Part shown: one piece after another, positions 17,327-26,463 of the stretch
Position numbering within the stretch: the stretch's first letter is position 1
Layout of the letters: each line of letters opens with the position of its first letter
From: CAITJF01 sp032654645
Lineage (GTDB): Bacteria; Pseudomonadota; Gammaproteobacteria; Burkholderiales; Gallionellaceae
Direction of reading: 5' to 3'
NCBI GenBank assembly: GCA_032654645.1
Contig: JAULAW010000005.1
Coordinates: forward strand, 434,001-498,000
Length of the DNA: 64,000 bases
Notes under the pieces: generated by a model
The model's database searches: none
What the model was told of the DNA's origin: nothing
Seen by the model: only the letters and a program-made list of their open reading frames with translations
Program-made: the position numbers and the translations under genes

Positions 17327-17384
17327 ATAACCAGCGACTTGCCCGCTTGCGGGCTTAGTCGAATGGCTAGTTGTTCCATCAGGG
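17327..17384. repeat. Extragenic copy of the ccoS hairpin repeat
   Basis: ATAACCAGCGACTTG, a GCCCGC-TTGC-GGGC stem and TAGTCGAATGGCTA, then GTTGTTCCATCAGGG, matching the repeat units inside ccoS (5124-5247). It sits in the gap between mshN and mshE, flanked by CTCCCC-rich arms (about 17306-17325 and 17385-17398) that pair with each other, so it appears inserted into another palindrome. Confidence 0.8.
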
Positions 17385-17447
17385 ATGGGGAGAGGGAAAC
17401 GGGCTTGGCGGGCTTCATCATCAGGAGCGGCATTTTTGCCAAGCCCA

Positions 17448-18656
17448 TCAGGGCGCCGATAATTCGTTTACGCGCCGCTGTGCTTGCGCGCGGTTGAAGC
17501 CGGCGTTGTCCGGCAGTCCCAGTTGCAGCGCGCGCTGGTAATGCTGTGCGGCGAGCCTGCCTTGTCCCAGATGGTCAAGGCTGACAGCCAAATTAAAGGC
17601 GATCTGGGCATTGCCCTGCTCCAGGTTGTAGGCGTTGAAATAGGCTTGTTGCGCATCGCCCCAGCGCGATTGTTCCGCATACAGGTTACCCAGTGCGAAG
17701 TACAGGGCGGTTGACTGGGTGCCGTCCGCATGGGATTGTTGCGCGAGCAGAAGTTTCAGGCGGCTTTCCGTGCTTGCAGCATCGCTCTTTCCGGACAGCG
17801 CCAACATGCCGGCATTGGCGACCGGGTCGCGCGGATCAAGCGCGAGCACCTGGTCGTAGTAACGGGCGGCGGTGGCGTCCTGCGACTGCAGCTGGGCGAT
17901 AGCCGCCATGCCCAGCAAGGCATCGCGGTTAGGAGTATTACGGTTCCGGGCATCCTTGCTCAGCACTTCACCGTAGCGCTGCCAGGCCGTGGCGAGGTCG
18001 CCATTGCGGTAAGCCTGATAGGCCGCCAGCAAGTCCGGGTCAACTGCGCCGTCCTCACGCGCATGACTGATAAGGATGGGTTGCGTTTCTGTTTCGTGCG
18101 GTGGGCTTGGCGTGGATGGCACGGCAACCTTGGGCGCATGGCGGCTTTGTTTCATGCTGGCGCCAGCAGGGGCGGGTTTCCTCTCCGCAGGCGCTGCCGC
18201 AAGAGGGGCGTTGCTTACGCCCGCTGGTGTATCACTGGCAGGCATCGCAGGGACAGGAACCGCTTGGGTAGCCGGTGCAACGGGTGGCGTGGTTTTGGCA
18301 ATCTGAGTGGCGGGCGGGGGTGCCGGATTTTGCCGCGCCACCATCATCGTCGGTGGCGGGGTTATTTCGCGCCAGACGTAATAGCCTCCGCCAGCGGCGA
18401 GAACCAGGCCGATGATGAGGGCGATGGGAACGATGCCGAGCCGCATTCCACCCGTGTGTGATGCCTTGGCCGCGAACAGGTTTTTCCCGGCTGTGCGCGG
18501 GTCGCCCGCACCCTTTGCGGGCGCTGTCTGCTGCGTGGCAGCTGGTGCATCCTCAAGGCGCAATGATTCCGACAACTGGGGTTCAAGAGCCCTGTGGACG
18601 CCGGTTTGCGCCAGCGCGAGCTCAATTTTTTTGCGGGCATCCAGTAGCAGGCTCAT
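17448..18656 (-). CDS. mshN: TPR-containing MSHA biogenesis protein MshN
   Basis: About 402 residues: short cytoplasmic N-terminus, one transmembrane helix (LGIVPIALIIGLVLAAGGGYYVW), a long Pro/Ala-rich linker, and C-terminal tetratricopeptide repeats (LLAAYQAYRNGDLATAWQRYGEVL, ALYFALGNLYAEQSRWGDAQQAY, AIAFNLAVSLDHLGQ-like units). I prefer ATG 18656 (MSLLLDARKKIE), just after the mshL stop, over an upstream in-frame start at 18716 inside mshL. Position between mshL and mshE matches MshN, a scaffold of the pilus machine. Confidence 0.8.
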   Translation of the reverse strand: MSLLLDARKKIELALAQTGVHRALEPQLSESLRLEDAPAATQQTAPAKGAGDPRTAGKNLFAAKASHTGGMRLGIVPIALIIGLVLAAGGGYYVWREITPPPTMMVARQNPAPPPATQIAKTTPPVAPATQAVPVPAMPASDTPAGVSNAPLAAAPAERKPAPAGASMKQSRHAPKVAVPSTPSPPHETETQPILISHAREDGAVDPDLLAAYQAYRNGDLATAWQRYGEVLSKDARNRNTPNRDALLGMAAIAQLQSQDATAARYYDQVLALDPRDPVANAGMLALSGKSDAASTESRLKLLLAQQSHADGTQSTALYFALGNLYAEQSRWGDAQQAYFNAYNLEQGNAQIAFNLAVSLDHLGQGRLAAQHYQRALQLGLPDNAGFNRAQAQRRVNELSAP

Positions 18657-18660
18657 GAGG

Positions 18661-20562
18661 TTATGGTTTGATGCTGAATTCGCTATTGTTTGGCGTCGGC
18701 TTGAAAAAATTCGCATCCGGCAGGTTGTCGCGGAACGCGCTGTAATCCCCGTTCACGCTGGCCTCCTTGATGACCACCGGACGCAGGAAAATCACCAGCT
18801 CGGTTTTGGTAGTGGTGTCGTTGCGGTTCTTGAACAGGTTGCCCAGTAACGGGATGTTGGATACTCCGGGGATGGCGTCGGTGAGATTATTGATTTCATC
18901 CTGCATCAGGCCGCCCATTACTGCAGTTTGTCCGCTATTAATTTTGATAATGGACTCCATTTCGCGCGTTTGAATTTCCGGTACTCTGTTAACAACACCA
19001 GCTTTAGCTAAGTCTGGATTTGGATCATTGATGTAACTTATGATGCGGGTAATGGTAGGGCGAACATTAATCGTTACCGTGTCAGCGTCACTGATCTGGG
19101 GGGTAACATTCATAACAAAACCCACTGAAACAGAATTGGGGGTGGTGCTGTATGTGGTAAGAGGGGTTGTCGCAATAGCACCGCCAGTACTAACTGTTGT
19201 TGACGTGGAAGTCTGGGCTGTAACAGTGAAATATATCTTATTGTCTGCTACCTTTAGTGTGGCAGTCTGGTTATTCATTACGCTCAGCTTGGGGCTGGAT
19301 AACACTTTCACCGTTCCGAATGATTCCAGCAGGGAAATTTGTGCGCTCAGGTTGCCTATATTGGAAGTGGGGTTGGCATAATCGAGGGTGAAAATATTTA
19401 ATGGATTGGCACTGAGCAATCCTGCTGTCCCGGCCTGCGTTAACTGGAGGCCTTTGCTGCCCAGCCGCAACTGCGACCAATTGATACCTTGCTTGTAATT
19501 ATCACTCAGGCGCACTTCCACGATAGTTGCTTCAATCAGCACTTGGCGTTTCGCCGTATTCATTACCATATCTATAAATTCTTGAACTTTTTCATGTTGA
19601 CGGGTTGTCGCTCGAACAAGTAGTACGCCAGTTTCCCGATTCGCAAAAACGTTCACAGCGGCTTCATAAACCCCAGACCTTGCTGCAGCCGCCCCTTGAG
19701 CATCTCCCGTACTTTGAGTATCTCCCGTACTTTGACCTTCAAGTGACTCATTCCCCTTGCCTTTGAATGAACCATTAGGCCCTGATTTTGGATTGCCGCC
19801 ACCAGTTTGTATTCCAGTGTTGATATTTGTATTACCACCAGTGCCTGAAGATGCTTCGCCGTCACCTGATGCGTTTACTTTAGCTTTATAAACCGACTTG
19901 GTTGAACTAGCCGATTTGGCTGACATGGCCGATTGGCTTTCACTCTTCCATCTGAGTCTATCTTCTTCGAGGATCATCTTTGTAACATTGTCTATCAAGC
20001 TTTCCATCAAATCGTTTTTAGTTTTGCTTGTGACTGTAGTTGAGGATTTGCTGTCGCCCGCAGTTCCTGCGATTTGAGTGTTTGTAGTCATCGTGCTGTC
20101 TACAGCACGAGCCATGTTTATGAAGTCAATCTTGTATGTTTTTAAAAATGGTTTATCCGGCATCACGCTCAGGTTGCCATTTTCCAATTCATAGCGCATA
20201 TCCACCTGCTTGGAGATACGGTTGAGGATTTGCGGCAAGGTCTGGTTGATGGCATTGAGCGTGGCGGTGCCTTGTATGCCGGCATGAACGTCGAGGTTGA
20301 TTTTTGCATCACGCGCCAGCGCGAACAGGATCTCCTGCACCGGGACATTGGTGACCACCACGCTGTAAGTCTCGACTTTGGCGGATGGCTTGGGTGGAGG
20401 AAGTATGACGCCGCGATTGACTGTTTCCGGGATGCCTGAAGCTGCGGCACTCTGGCCGGGTTGTAGCTGGATGTGCTTATCAGAAGGTTGGATAGGCTTG
20501 GTGCCACATCCAACCAAAATCGCGCAAATAGCGCAAAGGTACATTATGTTGCAAGCGCGCAT
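18661..20562 (-). CDS. mshL: Outer-membrane secretin MshL
   Basis: Pore through which the pilus leaves the cell. Start ATG 20562 follows GGGAGA by about ten bases and opens a lipoprotein signal (MRACNIMYLCAICAILVGC). An N-terminal secretin/STN domain (EILFALARDAKINLDVHAGIQGTATLNAI wraps residues 80-110), a low-complexity Ser/Gly linker (residues about 215-300), N0/N1-type domains and the C-terminal secretin domain (VPEIQTREMESIIKINSGQTAVMGGLM, then LLGNLFKNR) are visible. 633 residues. The extended Ser/Gly/Asn linker is longer than I would expect. Confidence 0.92.
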   Translation of the reverse strand: MRACNIMYLCAICAILVGCGTKPIQPSDKHIQLQPGQSAAASGIPETVNRGVILPPPKPSAKVETYSVVVTNVPVQEILFALARDAKINLDVHAGIQGTATLNAINQTLPQILNRISKQVDMRYELENGNLSVMPDKPFLKTYKIDFINMARAVDSTMTTNTQIAGTAGDSKSSTTVTSKTKNDLMESLIDNVTKMILEEDRLRWKSESQSAMSAKSASSTKSVYKAKVNASGDGEASSGTGGNTNINTGIQTGGGNPKSGPNGSFKGKGNESLEGQSTGDTQSTGDAQGAAAARSGVYEAAVNVFANRETGVLLVRATTRQHEKVQEFIDMVMNTAKRQVLIEATIVEVRLSDNYKQGINWSQLRLGSKGLQLTQAGTAGLLSANPLNIFTLDYANPTSNIGNLSAQISLLESFGTVKVLSSPKLSVMNNQTATLKVADNKIYFTVTAQTSTSTTVSTGGAIATTPLTTYSTTPNSVSVGFVMNVTPQISDADTVTINVRPTITRIISYINDPNPDLAKAGVVNRVPEIQTREMESIIKINSGQTAVMGGLMQDEINNLTDAIPGVSNIPLLGNLFKNRNDTTTKTELVIFLRPVVIKEASVNGDYSAFRDNLPDANFFKPTPNNSEFSIKP

Positions 20563-20662
20563 TGTTCTTGATCTCCCTGACTGGAACACAGACTAACAGC
20601 TTTGCGGATGTTGCTCAATATAAGCTTCCATCGGGCTGGTTTGGGACATTATCTACTGTTTA

Positions 20663-22633
20663 TTAAAAGGGGGAATCGGGTAACGAGCAACTTTGCACAT
20701 CCGTCACTTCAGCGGGTAGCCAGAATGAATAGCTGGAAGTGGATTCGCTTCCCTGTACAAATGCACGGGCACGCATCCGCACTTTGACCCAGGTTGCCGA
20801 TAGCTTCAGATAAGTCAGGTCAAAACTGGCGATACCATTGCTGTTGGTAATGACCGTGGTTGGCAGCGCCCCTGCGCTGGAATTGGGCGGAGTCAGCAAG
20901 CCGTCGCTATTTGCATCTTCGCCCGCATCCAGTATCAGGTTTTCATTTGCGTCCTCATTAGGCAGGGTTAAGAGCGGGCCGCCTGAGATGGTATTGGTAG
21001 CGGGATTAATACCAAGAGTATTCGTGGCGCAGTAAAGCGTTCCAAGGCCTGTTAGGAGAATTGGCGTGATCCTGTAGTAGCTGCCGGTCCTGTAGCTGGC
21101 TGGCCAGACGCTGAGGCTGACAATTGCACCGGATACCGGATTGCCGTTGGAGTCGGCTACCAGAACAGACATCGGGAGAGCATAGGTCATGATGCTGGGC
21201 ACAGTGATTTTCGACGCCATGCCGATGAATATGGAACCTGCTGTTCCCCCGATATTCACTCGGGTTGTGTCACTGATGGCAGGACTAGCACCCACCACTG
21301 TTGCAGTGACGCCGACACCACTCGCACCGGAGGGCAGCGAACCGGATGAGAACGTGGTTTTCGCCTGCCCCAGCAGCGGAAGGTTGGGGTTGGTTCCGTC
21401 TGAAGTCATAGCAAGTACGGGGGAAAGTGTTTCCCCACCGCCAGTGGAGTCAATTAGGGTAAATACAACCGGAACATTGCCTACGGGCTGGCTATTTGCA
21501 TCTCGGACAGTAGCAGTAATAGCGGCCGAGTTTGTTGTGCCTCCCGAACTGGGCGAAATTACGCTGACATTCGCCTGCACGATGATACTCGACGCTGCTG
21601 CCGCTGCGGAAGTGATGGCTACTGTATGGGCATCGGTTACTAGTGTGTTACCGCTGACATCCAGACCTTCCACTTGAATATTTGCCAATCCTGCCACAGA
21701 GGATGCCAAGGTGGCTGTAGGAGTGGCCGCAGCGACAGTGCATACGGCTGTTCCCGTTCCGATTGTGCATCCGGTCCAAGTGCCTATCGTGGAAGAAAAC
21801 CTCACGTTTACCGCGCCTGATGCTCCCACTTGCACAGTGAATGGTAACAAGCTGCCTAGCGAGGTGGTCAGGGGAGCTGGATTTGCGCTGGGAGAGGTGA
21901 TCTTGAATTCGCTGCCCGAAGCGCTGACCGTGTAACTTTGTGTGGCTGTCGCGCCCAAAGCGGAGGCGGTCACCGTGGCTGTCCCGGATGTAACTCCCGT
22001 CACCGCAACAGTAAGCCGCCCGGCCGCATCTGTATTGCCGGAGGCGGGCGTGATCGTAACCGCCCCCTGAGGCGATACCGAAAAGGTCACTGGAGTATTA
22101 AATACACCGACATTACCCGCATTGACTGCTGTAACCGTCAAAGTGGTAGAGGTTGTTCCATCTGATACCAGCACAGAGTTGCCGGTTGACAGAGTGACGC
22201 TGGAACCTATGATCTGGATAGGAGCCAGCACGGGGGTGGCGATCCCGCTGGTGGTGGCAGAAACGGTTATGGTGCGGTTGGCCTGGCTTGCGCTTCCAGA
22301 ATTGATGGACACACTGGCATGACCATTGGCGTCAGTCACAGCAGAAGGGGCGCTGAGACTGCCGCCATCAGCCGAGAAATTGATGGTGATACCGGGCGCC
22401 ACGACATTACCCGGATTCAAGGCTGTCACCGTGATCGTCGCGTTTTCCGAATTATCCGATTTGAGGGTGGTCTTATTGGTGGAGATAGACAGAGTCGCCG
22501 CAGATGTGCCATTCGCGGGCGCAGAGTTGGGCGTCCCGGCGCCGCAGCCCGATAACATCACCGTCGCCACTAACGGCAACAGGCACAAAACCGAGAGTCC
22601 GTAATAATTCCGACCGCCAAATAAGCCTTGCAT
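20663..22633 (-). CDS. Ig-like (Big-1) repeat lipoprotein within the pilus locus
   Basis: 656-residue predicted lipoprotein: start ATG 22633 after AAGG, signal ending in LSGC (residues about 10-30), then tandem bacterial Ig-like domains of the Big-1/invasin type. Repeated signatures are VTDANGHASVSI, NTDAAGRLTVAV and TVTALNPGNVVAPGITINFSA-like strands. The C-terminal third has QPVGNVPVVFTLIDSTGGGE and GNPVSGAIVSLSV, again Big-1-like. Such chains are adhesive or structural stalks. It lies between mshM and mshL, not a standard member of the locus; a cell-surface accessory adhesin is plausible but inferred. Confidence 0.8.
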   Translation of the reverse strand: MQGLFGGRNYYGLSVLCLLPLVATVMLSGCGAGTPNSAPANGTSAATLSISTNKTTLKSDNSENATITVTALNPGNVVAPGITINFSADGGSLSAPSAVTDANGHASVSINSGSASQANRTITVSATTSGIATPVLAPIQIIGSSVTLSTGNSVLVSDGTTSTTLTVTAVNAGNVGVFNTPVTFSVSPQGAVTITPASGNTDAAGRLTVAVTGVTSGTATVTASALGATATQSYTVSASGSEFKITSPSANPAPLTTSLGSLLPFTVQVGASGAVNVRFSSTIGTWTGCTIGTGTAVCTVAAATPTATLASSVAGLANIQVEGLDVSGNTLVTDAHTVAITSAAAAASSIIVQANVSVISPSSGGTTNSAAITATVRDANSQPVGNVPVVFTLIDSTGGGETLSPVLAMTSDGTNPNLPLLGQAKTTFSSGSLPSGASGVGVTATVVGASPAISDTTRVNIGGTAGSIFIGMASKITVPSIMTYALPMSVLVADSNGNPVSGAIVSLSVWPASYRTGSYYRITPILLTGLGTLYCATNTLGINPATNTISGGPLLTLPNEDANENLILDAGEDANSDGLLTPPNSSAGALPTTVITNSNGIASFDLTYLKLSATWVKVRMRARAFVQGSESTSSYSFWLPAEVTDVQSCSLPDSPF

Positions 22634-22999
22634 GTAAGCCTTCCGTTTTACGCTATTCGAGTAAGTAGATACCTGCACAAATGCATCCCCTCAAGAAAAT
22701 TTTTGCCTTTGCATGGTATGTAATTTTTGAATATTGATCTTGTTGCAAAACCCCACGCCCAAGCGGATTTAACCGCCGAATGCGATGGGCGACCATTGCA
22801 GGACAGATGGAGGCTCCAAAGACTTCATCGGCGACATATTGTTTGAAGGCGAAGGCTATCACTATTGCGTTGCAAGCTCAATATGCCATTCGGCCTAGTT
22901 AAACACCCGGAAACACAATTACGCAATCCGCCACGAAACGCAAAACCGGATCATAAAAAACCACTTCGTTTTCCACAATGCAAATTTTGCAAAAAATTA
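22634..22999. other. 366-base intergenic region between mshM and the Ig-like gene
   Basis: No convincing gene. A 69-residue minus ORF (22653-22862) has weak coding character. I looked for a c-di-GMP riboswitch and a sigma-54 site on the minus strand and did not find acceptable matches. It probably holds the promoter or leader of the Ig-like gene. Confidence 0.4.
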
Positions 23000-24592
23000 T
23001 CAGTCCGGTATGTTTTGCGTGTTGCCCAGCAGGTATAGCGTGGGTGCGAATGCTTTTTTGTAACGTTCGGGTAACTGCTGCATACCGGTGCTTGCTGACT
23101 CAATGTCCGGATAATTGCCATACAGCACCCGGAACCCTTCTTTTCCATTCACCCTGATCGGCAGCACATAGATTTCGGAAAGTTTGCCCAGCCCATTGGC
23201 TCGCACCAGGAAGCGTTCCATGCGTGGCAACTGCTGGTCTTCGACGACATAGAACAACTGAATACTGGCGCTGTTCTTGTCATGTTTGGCGAGCAATTCT
23301 TGAGTTGCAGTGAGGCGTTGTTGCAGTAGTTTGAATGAGGTATCAAATTTGTTTTTGTCCGCAGCGGAGGGCGCAATTTGTGTGGCGGATAAATTTTTTT
23401 GCGAGGTTGCCGGGGAGTCATATGGCACAGGTGAACCTGACTGTAGCGGTGCAGCCATCATTGAGCCAGATGTCGGCGCGGAAGCGGGGGCGAGTGGATT
23501 GACGCCAACAGCGGAAGCGCCCCCCGCGTTAGATGGCGGTGCGGAAACCGGGGTGACGGTAATGACGCCAACAGCGGTAGCGATCTCGGCGCTGGCTGTT
23601 GACGGGGGAGGTGATGGGGCGGTTGGCGCAGCGTCGGCGCTCGAAGCCCCCGGCAGTCTTGGTTTATCCGGGCCAGCAGACTTGCCTGCGCCGCCGTACA
23701 GCCAACCCAGGGCGATCAGCAGCACGGCGGATAGCGCGATACCCCCCGCTATCGCCAAGGTCTTGCGGTTATTCCATGCATGGGGAGGGGTTAGTTCGGT
23801 GTCGCGGATGGCCGCTTGCACGTGGCGCGCCTCGATGATTTGGGTGTCTTCCACAAATGCGGCGAGCAATGACTTGTCGGCGAGGATGTTGACACGCCGC
23901 ATCAGCCCGTTTGACGCCTTGCCGATGAGGTTGGTTGCGGCGGCGGAGAACACGTTTGAGCCGCGGTATCCGGCGGTGCGCATGCGGAACAGCAGATAAG
24001 ATTCGATCACCGTCTTCGACAGTGGCAATATCATGAAATGATGCGCGATGCGATCCTTGAGTTGGCGCATGTTGGGCTGGTTGAGTTTGTCGTTCAGCTC
24101 GGGCTGTCCAAACAGCACGATTTGCAGCAATTTGTGGTCGCCGACCTGCAGGTTGTAGAGCAGGCGCAATTCTTCCAGTGTATCCAGCGGCATGGCGTGC
24201 GCCTCGTCCACCAGCACCACCACGCGCTTGCCTTCGGCTGCCTTTTGCGCGAGCAGGTTTTGCAGCGCCTGCATGATGATATTGACGCGCTGTCCCTCCA
24301 GATTGAGGCCGAGGCCATCGGCGATGGCATACAGCATTTCTTCGCGCGACAGGCTGGGATTGGCCAGATAGACGCATTCCACATGCTGCGGCAGGCGATC
24401 CAGCAACATGCGGCACAGCATGGTTTTGCCGCTCCCCACTTCCCCTGTCACCTTGATGATGCCTTCACTTTCGGTGATGGTGTAAATAATTGCGTCAAGA
24501 ATTTCGCCCCGGTTGGCGCCGGAAAAGAAAAAATCTGTAACGGGCGTGATCTTGAACGGAGGGGCGTCGAGCCCAAAATGTTTCAGGTACAT
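23000..24592 (-). CDS. mshM: MshM, ExeA/GspA-type AAA+ ATPase
   Basis: 530-residue AAA+ protein starting MYLKHFGLDAPPFKITPVTD, the ExeA-family N-terminus. Walker A is GEVGSGKT and Walker B VVVLVDEAHAM. A transmembrane helix near residue 280 (TLAIAGGIALSAVLLIALGWLYG) leads into a Pro/Ala-rich linker and a C-terminal SPOR-like domain (VLPIRVNGKEGFRVLYGNYPDIESA) expected to contact peptidoglycan. It probably helps insert the secretin through the cell wall. A near-perfect AAGGAGG ribosome site sits in the end of the regulator gene immediately upstream. Confidence 0.9.
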   Translation of the reverse strand: MYLKHFGLDAPPFKITPVTDFFFSGANRGEILDAIIYTITESEGIIKVTGEVGSGKTMLCRMLLDRLPQHVECVYLANPSLSREEMLYAIADGLGLNLEGQRVNIIMQALQNLLAQKAAEGKRVVVLVDEAHAMPLDTLEELRLLYNLQVGDHKLLQIVLFGQPELNDKLNQPNMRQLKDRIAHHFMILPLSKTVIESYLLFRMRTAGYRGSNVFSAAATNLIGKASNGLMRRVNILADKSLLAAFVEDTQIIEARHVQAAIRDTELTPPHAWNNRKTLAIAGGIALSAVLLIALGWLYGGAGKSAGPDKPRLPGASSADAAPTAPSPPPSTASAEIATAVGVITVTPVSAPPSNAGGASAVGVNPLAPASAPTSGSMMAAPLQSGSPVPYDSPATSQKNLSATQIAPSAADKNKFDTSFKLLQQRLTATQELLAKHDKNSASIQLFYVVEDQQLPRMERFLVRANGLGKLSEIYVLPIRVNGKEGFRVLYGNYPDIESASTGMQQLPERYKKAFAPTLYLLGNTQNIPD

Positions 24593-24593
24593 T

Positions 24594-26132
24594 TTAGAAA
24601 GCCTCCTTGATAGTGATAGTGGCGGATTGGTTGGCTTTGTGTTTTTGCAGGGTTTCCATGCGGCTGTACAGCGTGGTGCGCTGCATGCCCAGCAGCCGGG
24701 CTGCTTCGCTCACGTTGCCGTGCGCCAGTTCCAGCGCTGCATCAATATAATGGCCTTCATGTTCCAACAGCAGATTGTCGAGATTGAAGCCGGGCTGTTG
24801 CTGCAAAGTTTGCAGGGCAAGCTTGCGCGGGTTGTTAGCGTCGGTGCTGGAATTGTCCGGGGAGAATTGTTGCAGGTCGAGCTCAGCTTCCAGTTGTGTG
24901 GGGCTGACCGTCTGGCCGGGGTATTTGGTGGCGAGGCGGATGACGATATTGCGCAATTCGCGCGTGTTGCCGGGAAAGCTGTAGCGTTCCAATAGTTGCG
25001 TGGTAGCCGCATCAAGAACGAACGGGAGATTACCTGACTGCGCGGCATAGAAGTCGCGAAAATGATTGAGCAACAGCAATTTGTCTGCACCCATCTCGCG
25101 CAGCGGCGGAACATGGATGGTGAACACGCTGATGCGGTGGTAAAGGTCGGTGCGGAAATTTCCGGAGCGGACTTCCCGGCGCAGGTTGCGGTTGGTTGCC
25201 GCAATGATGCGTGCACGGCTCTTGCGTGTGGCGGTTTCACCAACGCGCTGATACTCGCCATTTTCCAGCACGCGCAGCAACTTGGCTTGCAGTTCCGGCG
25301 GCAATTCGCCGATTTCATCGAGCAGCAGCGTGCCATCCCCGGCGTCTTCGAAAAATCCCGCCTGGGCATGGTCGGCGCCGGTGAAGGCGCCCTTGATGTG
25401 GCCGAACAGGGCGGATTCGAGCAGGTTGGGTGAAATCGCCGCGCAGTTGAATACCAGATAGGGGGCTTTACTGTTCGCTCCCAGGCGTTGCAGTGCAGCC
25501 GCGACCAGTTCCTTGCCGCTGCCCGATTCGCCTTCAATCAACACGGGGAAACGGGTGGCGGCATACAGCGCGATCTGGTGGCGCATGGCCTGAATGGGCG
25601 GGCTTTGCCCAACAATGCCAAACAGCGTGTCATCACCGTATTTCTGCCCTTGTTCGGCGCGTTGTACGAGCAGGGCGTTGCGCAACTGCGCCTTGATTTT
25701 CTTTGGCGTACAGGGCTTGGCAATGAAATCAATTGCGCCGAGCGCACGCGCGTGGCGGGCATGGGCTTCTTCGTCTTGCCCGGACAAAATCAGGATTTTT
25801 ATCTGGGGAGAATGCGCCAGCAGTTCGGCGATCAAGTGAAAACCTTCTTCGGGCCGGTGCGGGGTGGGCGGCAGCCCCAGATCCACCAGCGCCAGTTGCG
25901 GCGGGGCGGGCATTTCGCGCACCAGGTTGATGGCATGGAGGCGGTTATCCGCCAAACAGACGTCGAATTCATCGGCGAGGGATAAACGCAACGCATCACG
26001 GATGAGCGGGTCGTCATCCACGATGATCAGGTGGGGGAGGTTAACGTTGCTGTTCAAATTGAGGCGATAAGTTGGTTGTGTGGTGCGCAGGATAGCCTGC
26101 AATGGCCTTAAGCTCAATATGCACACCGCCAT
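24594..26132 (-). CDS. Sigma-54-dependent response regulator (NtrC family, PrsR-like)
   Basis: About 512 residues: REC domain (LIIVDDDPLIRDAL, phospho-acceptor in LALVDLGLPP), AAA+ domain with GESGSGKE Walker A and the sigma-54 contact motif GAFTGA, Walker B LLLDEIGELP, and a C-terminal Fis-type helix-turn-helix (NVSEAARLLGMQRTTLYSRM). The REC style recalls PEP-CTERM-box regulators (PrsR). It is directly followed by mshM, so it may control the pilus locus. The start is uncertain: the frame runs up into repeats at 26.3 kb; I use ATG 26132, though a TTG at 26057 nearer the REC domain is possible. No kinase gene is adjacent. Confidence 0.88.
   Translation of the reverse strand: MAVCILSLRPLQAILRTTQPTYRLNLNSNVNLPHLIIVDDDPLIRDALRLSLADEFDVCLADNRLHAINLVREMPAPPQLALVDLGLPPTPHRPEEGFHLIAELLAHSPQIKILILSGQDEEAHARHARALGAIDFIAKPCTPKKIKAQLRNALLVQRAEQGQKYGDDTLFGIVGQSPPIQAMRHQIALYAATRFPVLIEGESGSGKELVAAALQRLGANSKAPYLVFNCAAISPNLLESALFGHIKGAFTGADHAQAGFFEDAGDGTLLLDEIGELPPELQAKLLRVLENGEYQRVGETATRKSRARIIAATNRNLRREVRSGNFRTDLYHRISVFTIHVPPLREMGADKLLLLNHFRDFYAAQSGNLPFVLDAATTQLLERYSFPGNTRELRNIVIRLATKYPGQTVSPTQLEAELDLQQFSPDNSSTDANNPRKLALQTLQQQPGFNLDNLLLEHEGHYIDAALELAHGNVSEAARLLGMQRTTLYSRMETLQKHKANQSATITIKEAF
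24602..24608 (-). promoter_or_regulatory. Ribosome-binding site of mshM
   Basis: AAGGAGG on the minus strand, 9 bases before the mshM ATG (24592), lies wholly within the last codons of the regulator gene; supports coupled translation. Confidence 0.85.
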
Positions 26133-26159
26133 ATTTAAACCCAGGAAATACATTAGCCA

Positions 26160-26350
26160 GTCATTCCCGCGCAGGCGCATGAGCGCTAACTTAACTGCGC
26201 CAGAATATTTCTCCCTCCCTTTCAAGGGGAGGGCTGGGGTGGGGATGGGGTTGAATTTCATGGATAGCAACCCCACCCCCCGCCTAACCTCCCCCTTGAA
26301 GGGGGAGGAACAAAATAAGTTAGCGCTTATGCGCGCAGGCGGGAATCTAG
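26160..26350. repeat. dRS3-like repeat arm, copy 3, split by a MITE
   Basis: GTCATTCCCGCGCAGGC on the left and GCGCAGGCGGGAATCTAG on the right are one dRS3-like arm with a 156-bp element inserted and GCGCAGGC duplicated (26169-26176 and 26333-26340). The 331-base stretch 26133-26463 has no gene. Confidence 0.85.
26177..26332. mobile_element. 156-bp MITE with 17-bp inverted ends and 8-bp target duplication
   Basis: Ends GCATGAGCGCTAACTTA (left) and its complement of GCATAAGCGCTAACTTA (right), one mismatch in 17. GCGCAGGC is directly repeated outside both ends. The interior is a large CTCCC/GGGAG palindrome (about 26217-26311) of the same sequence family as the repeat at 50485-50577. Too short to encode a transposase, so moved in trans. 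Confidence 0.8.
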
Positions 26351-26352
26351 TC

Positions 26353-26403
26353 GTAGGGTGCGTTCCACGCACCATTATCGTTGGTGCGTGGAACGCACCC
26401 TAC
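26353..26403. repeat. 51-bp perfect palindromic repeat (GTAGGGTGCG type)
   Basis: 22-bp arms starting GTAGGGTGCGTTCC are exactly complementary, with a 7-base loop. It lies just upstream of the regulator region and after the split dRS3-like arm. Confidence 0.88.
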
Positions 26404-26463
26404 ATATAATTATGATTGTTTTTAAAATAGAACTGGAATAAGAACAATCTGGGTTGAACCAAA

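Noticed and set aside
15833..17497. 554-residue plus-strand frame opposite mshE
   Set aside because: Antisense shadow: rich in His/Gln/Arg with no domain, while the minus strand encodes a complete ATPase with all motifs.
22720..22780. Sigma-54 promoter (GG-N10-GC) for the pilus genes
   Set aside because: The nearest GG and GC pairs on the minus strand are spaced 11 or 12 rather than 10 apart and lack TGGCAC.
22634..22999. c-di-GMP (GEMM) riboswitch before the Ig-like gene
   Set aside because: The conserved GEMM core and the tetraloop-receptor pattern are not found on the minus strand.
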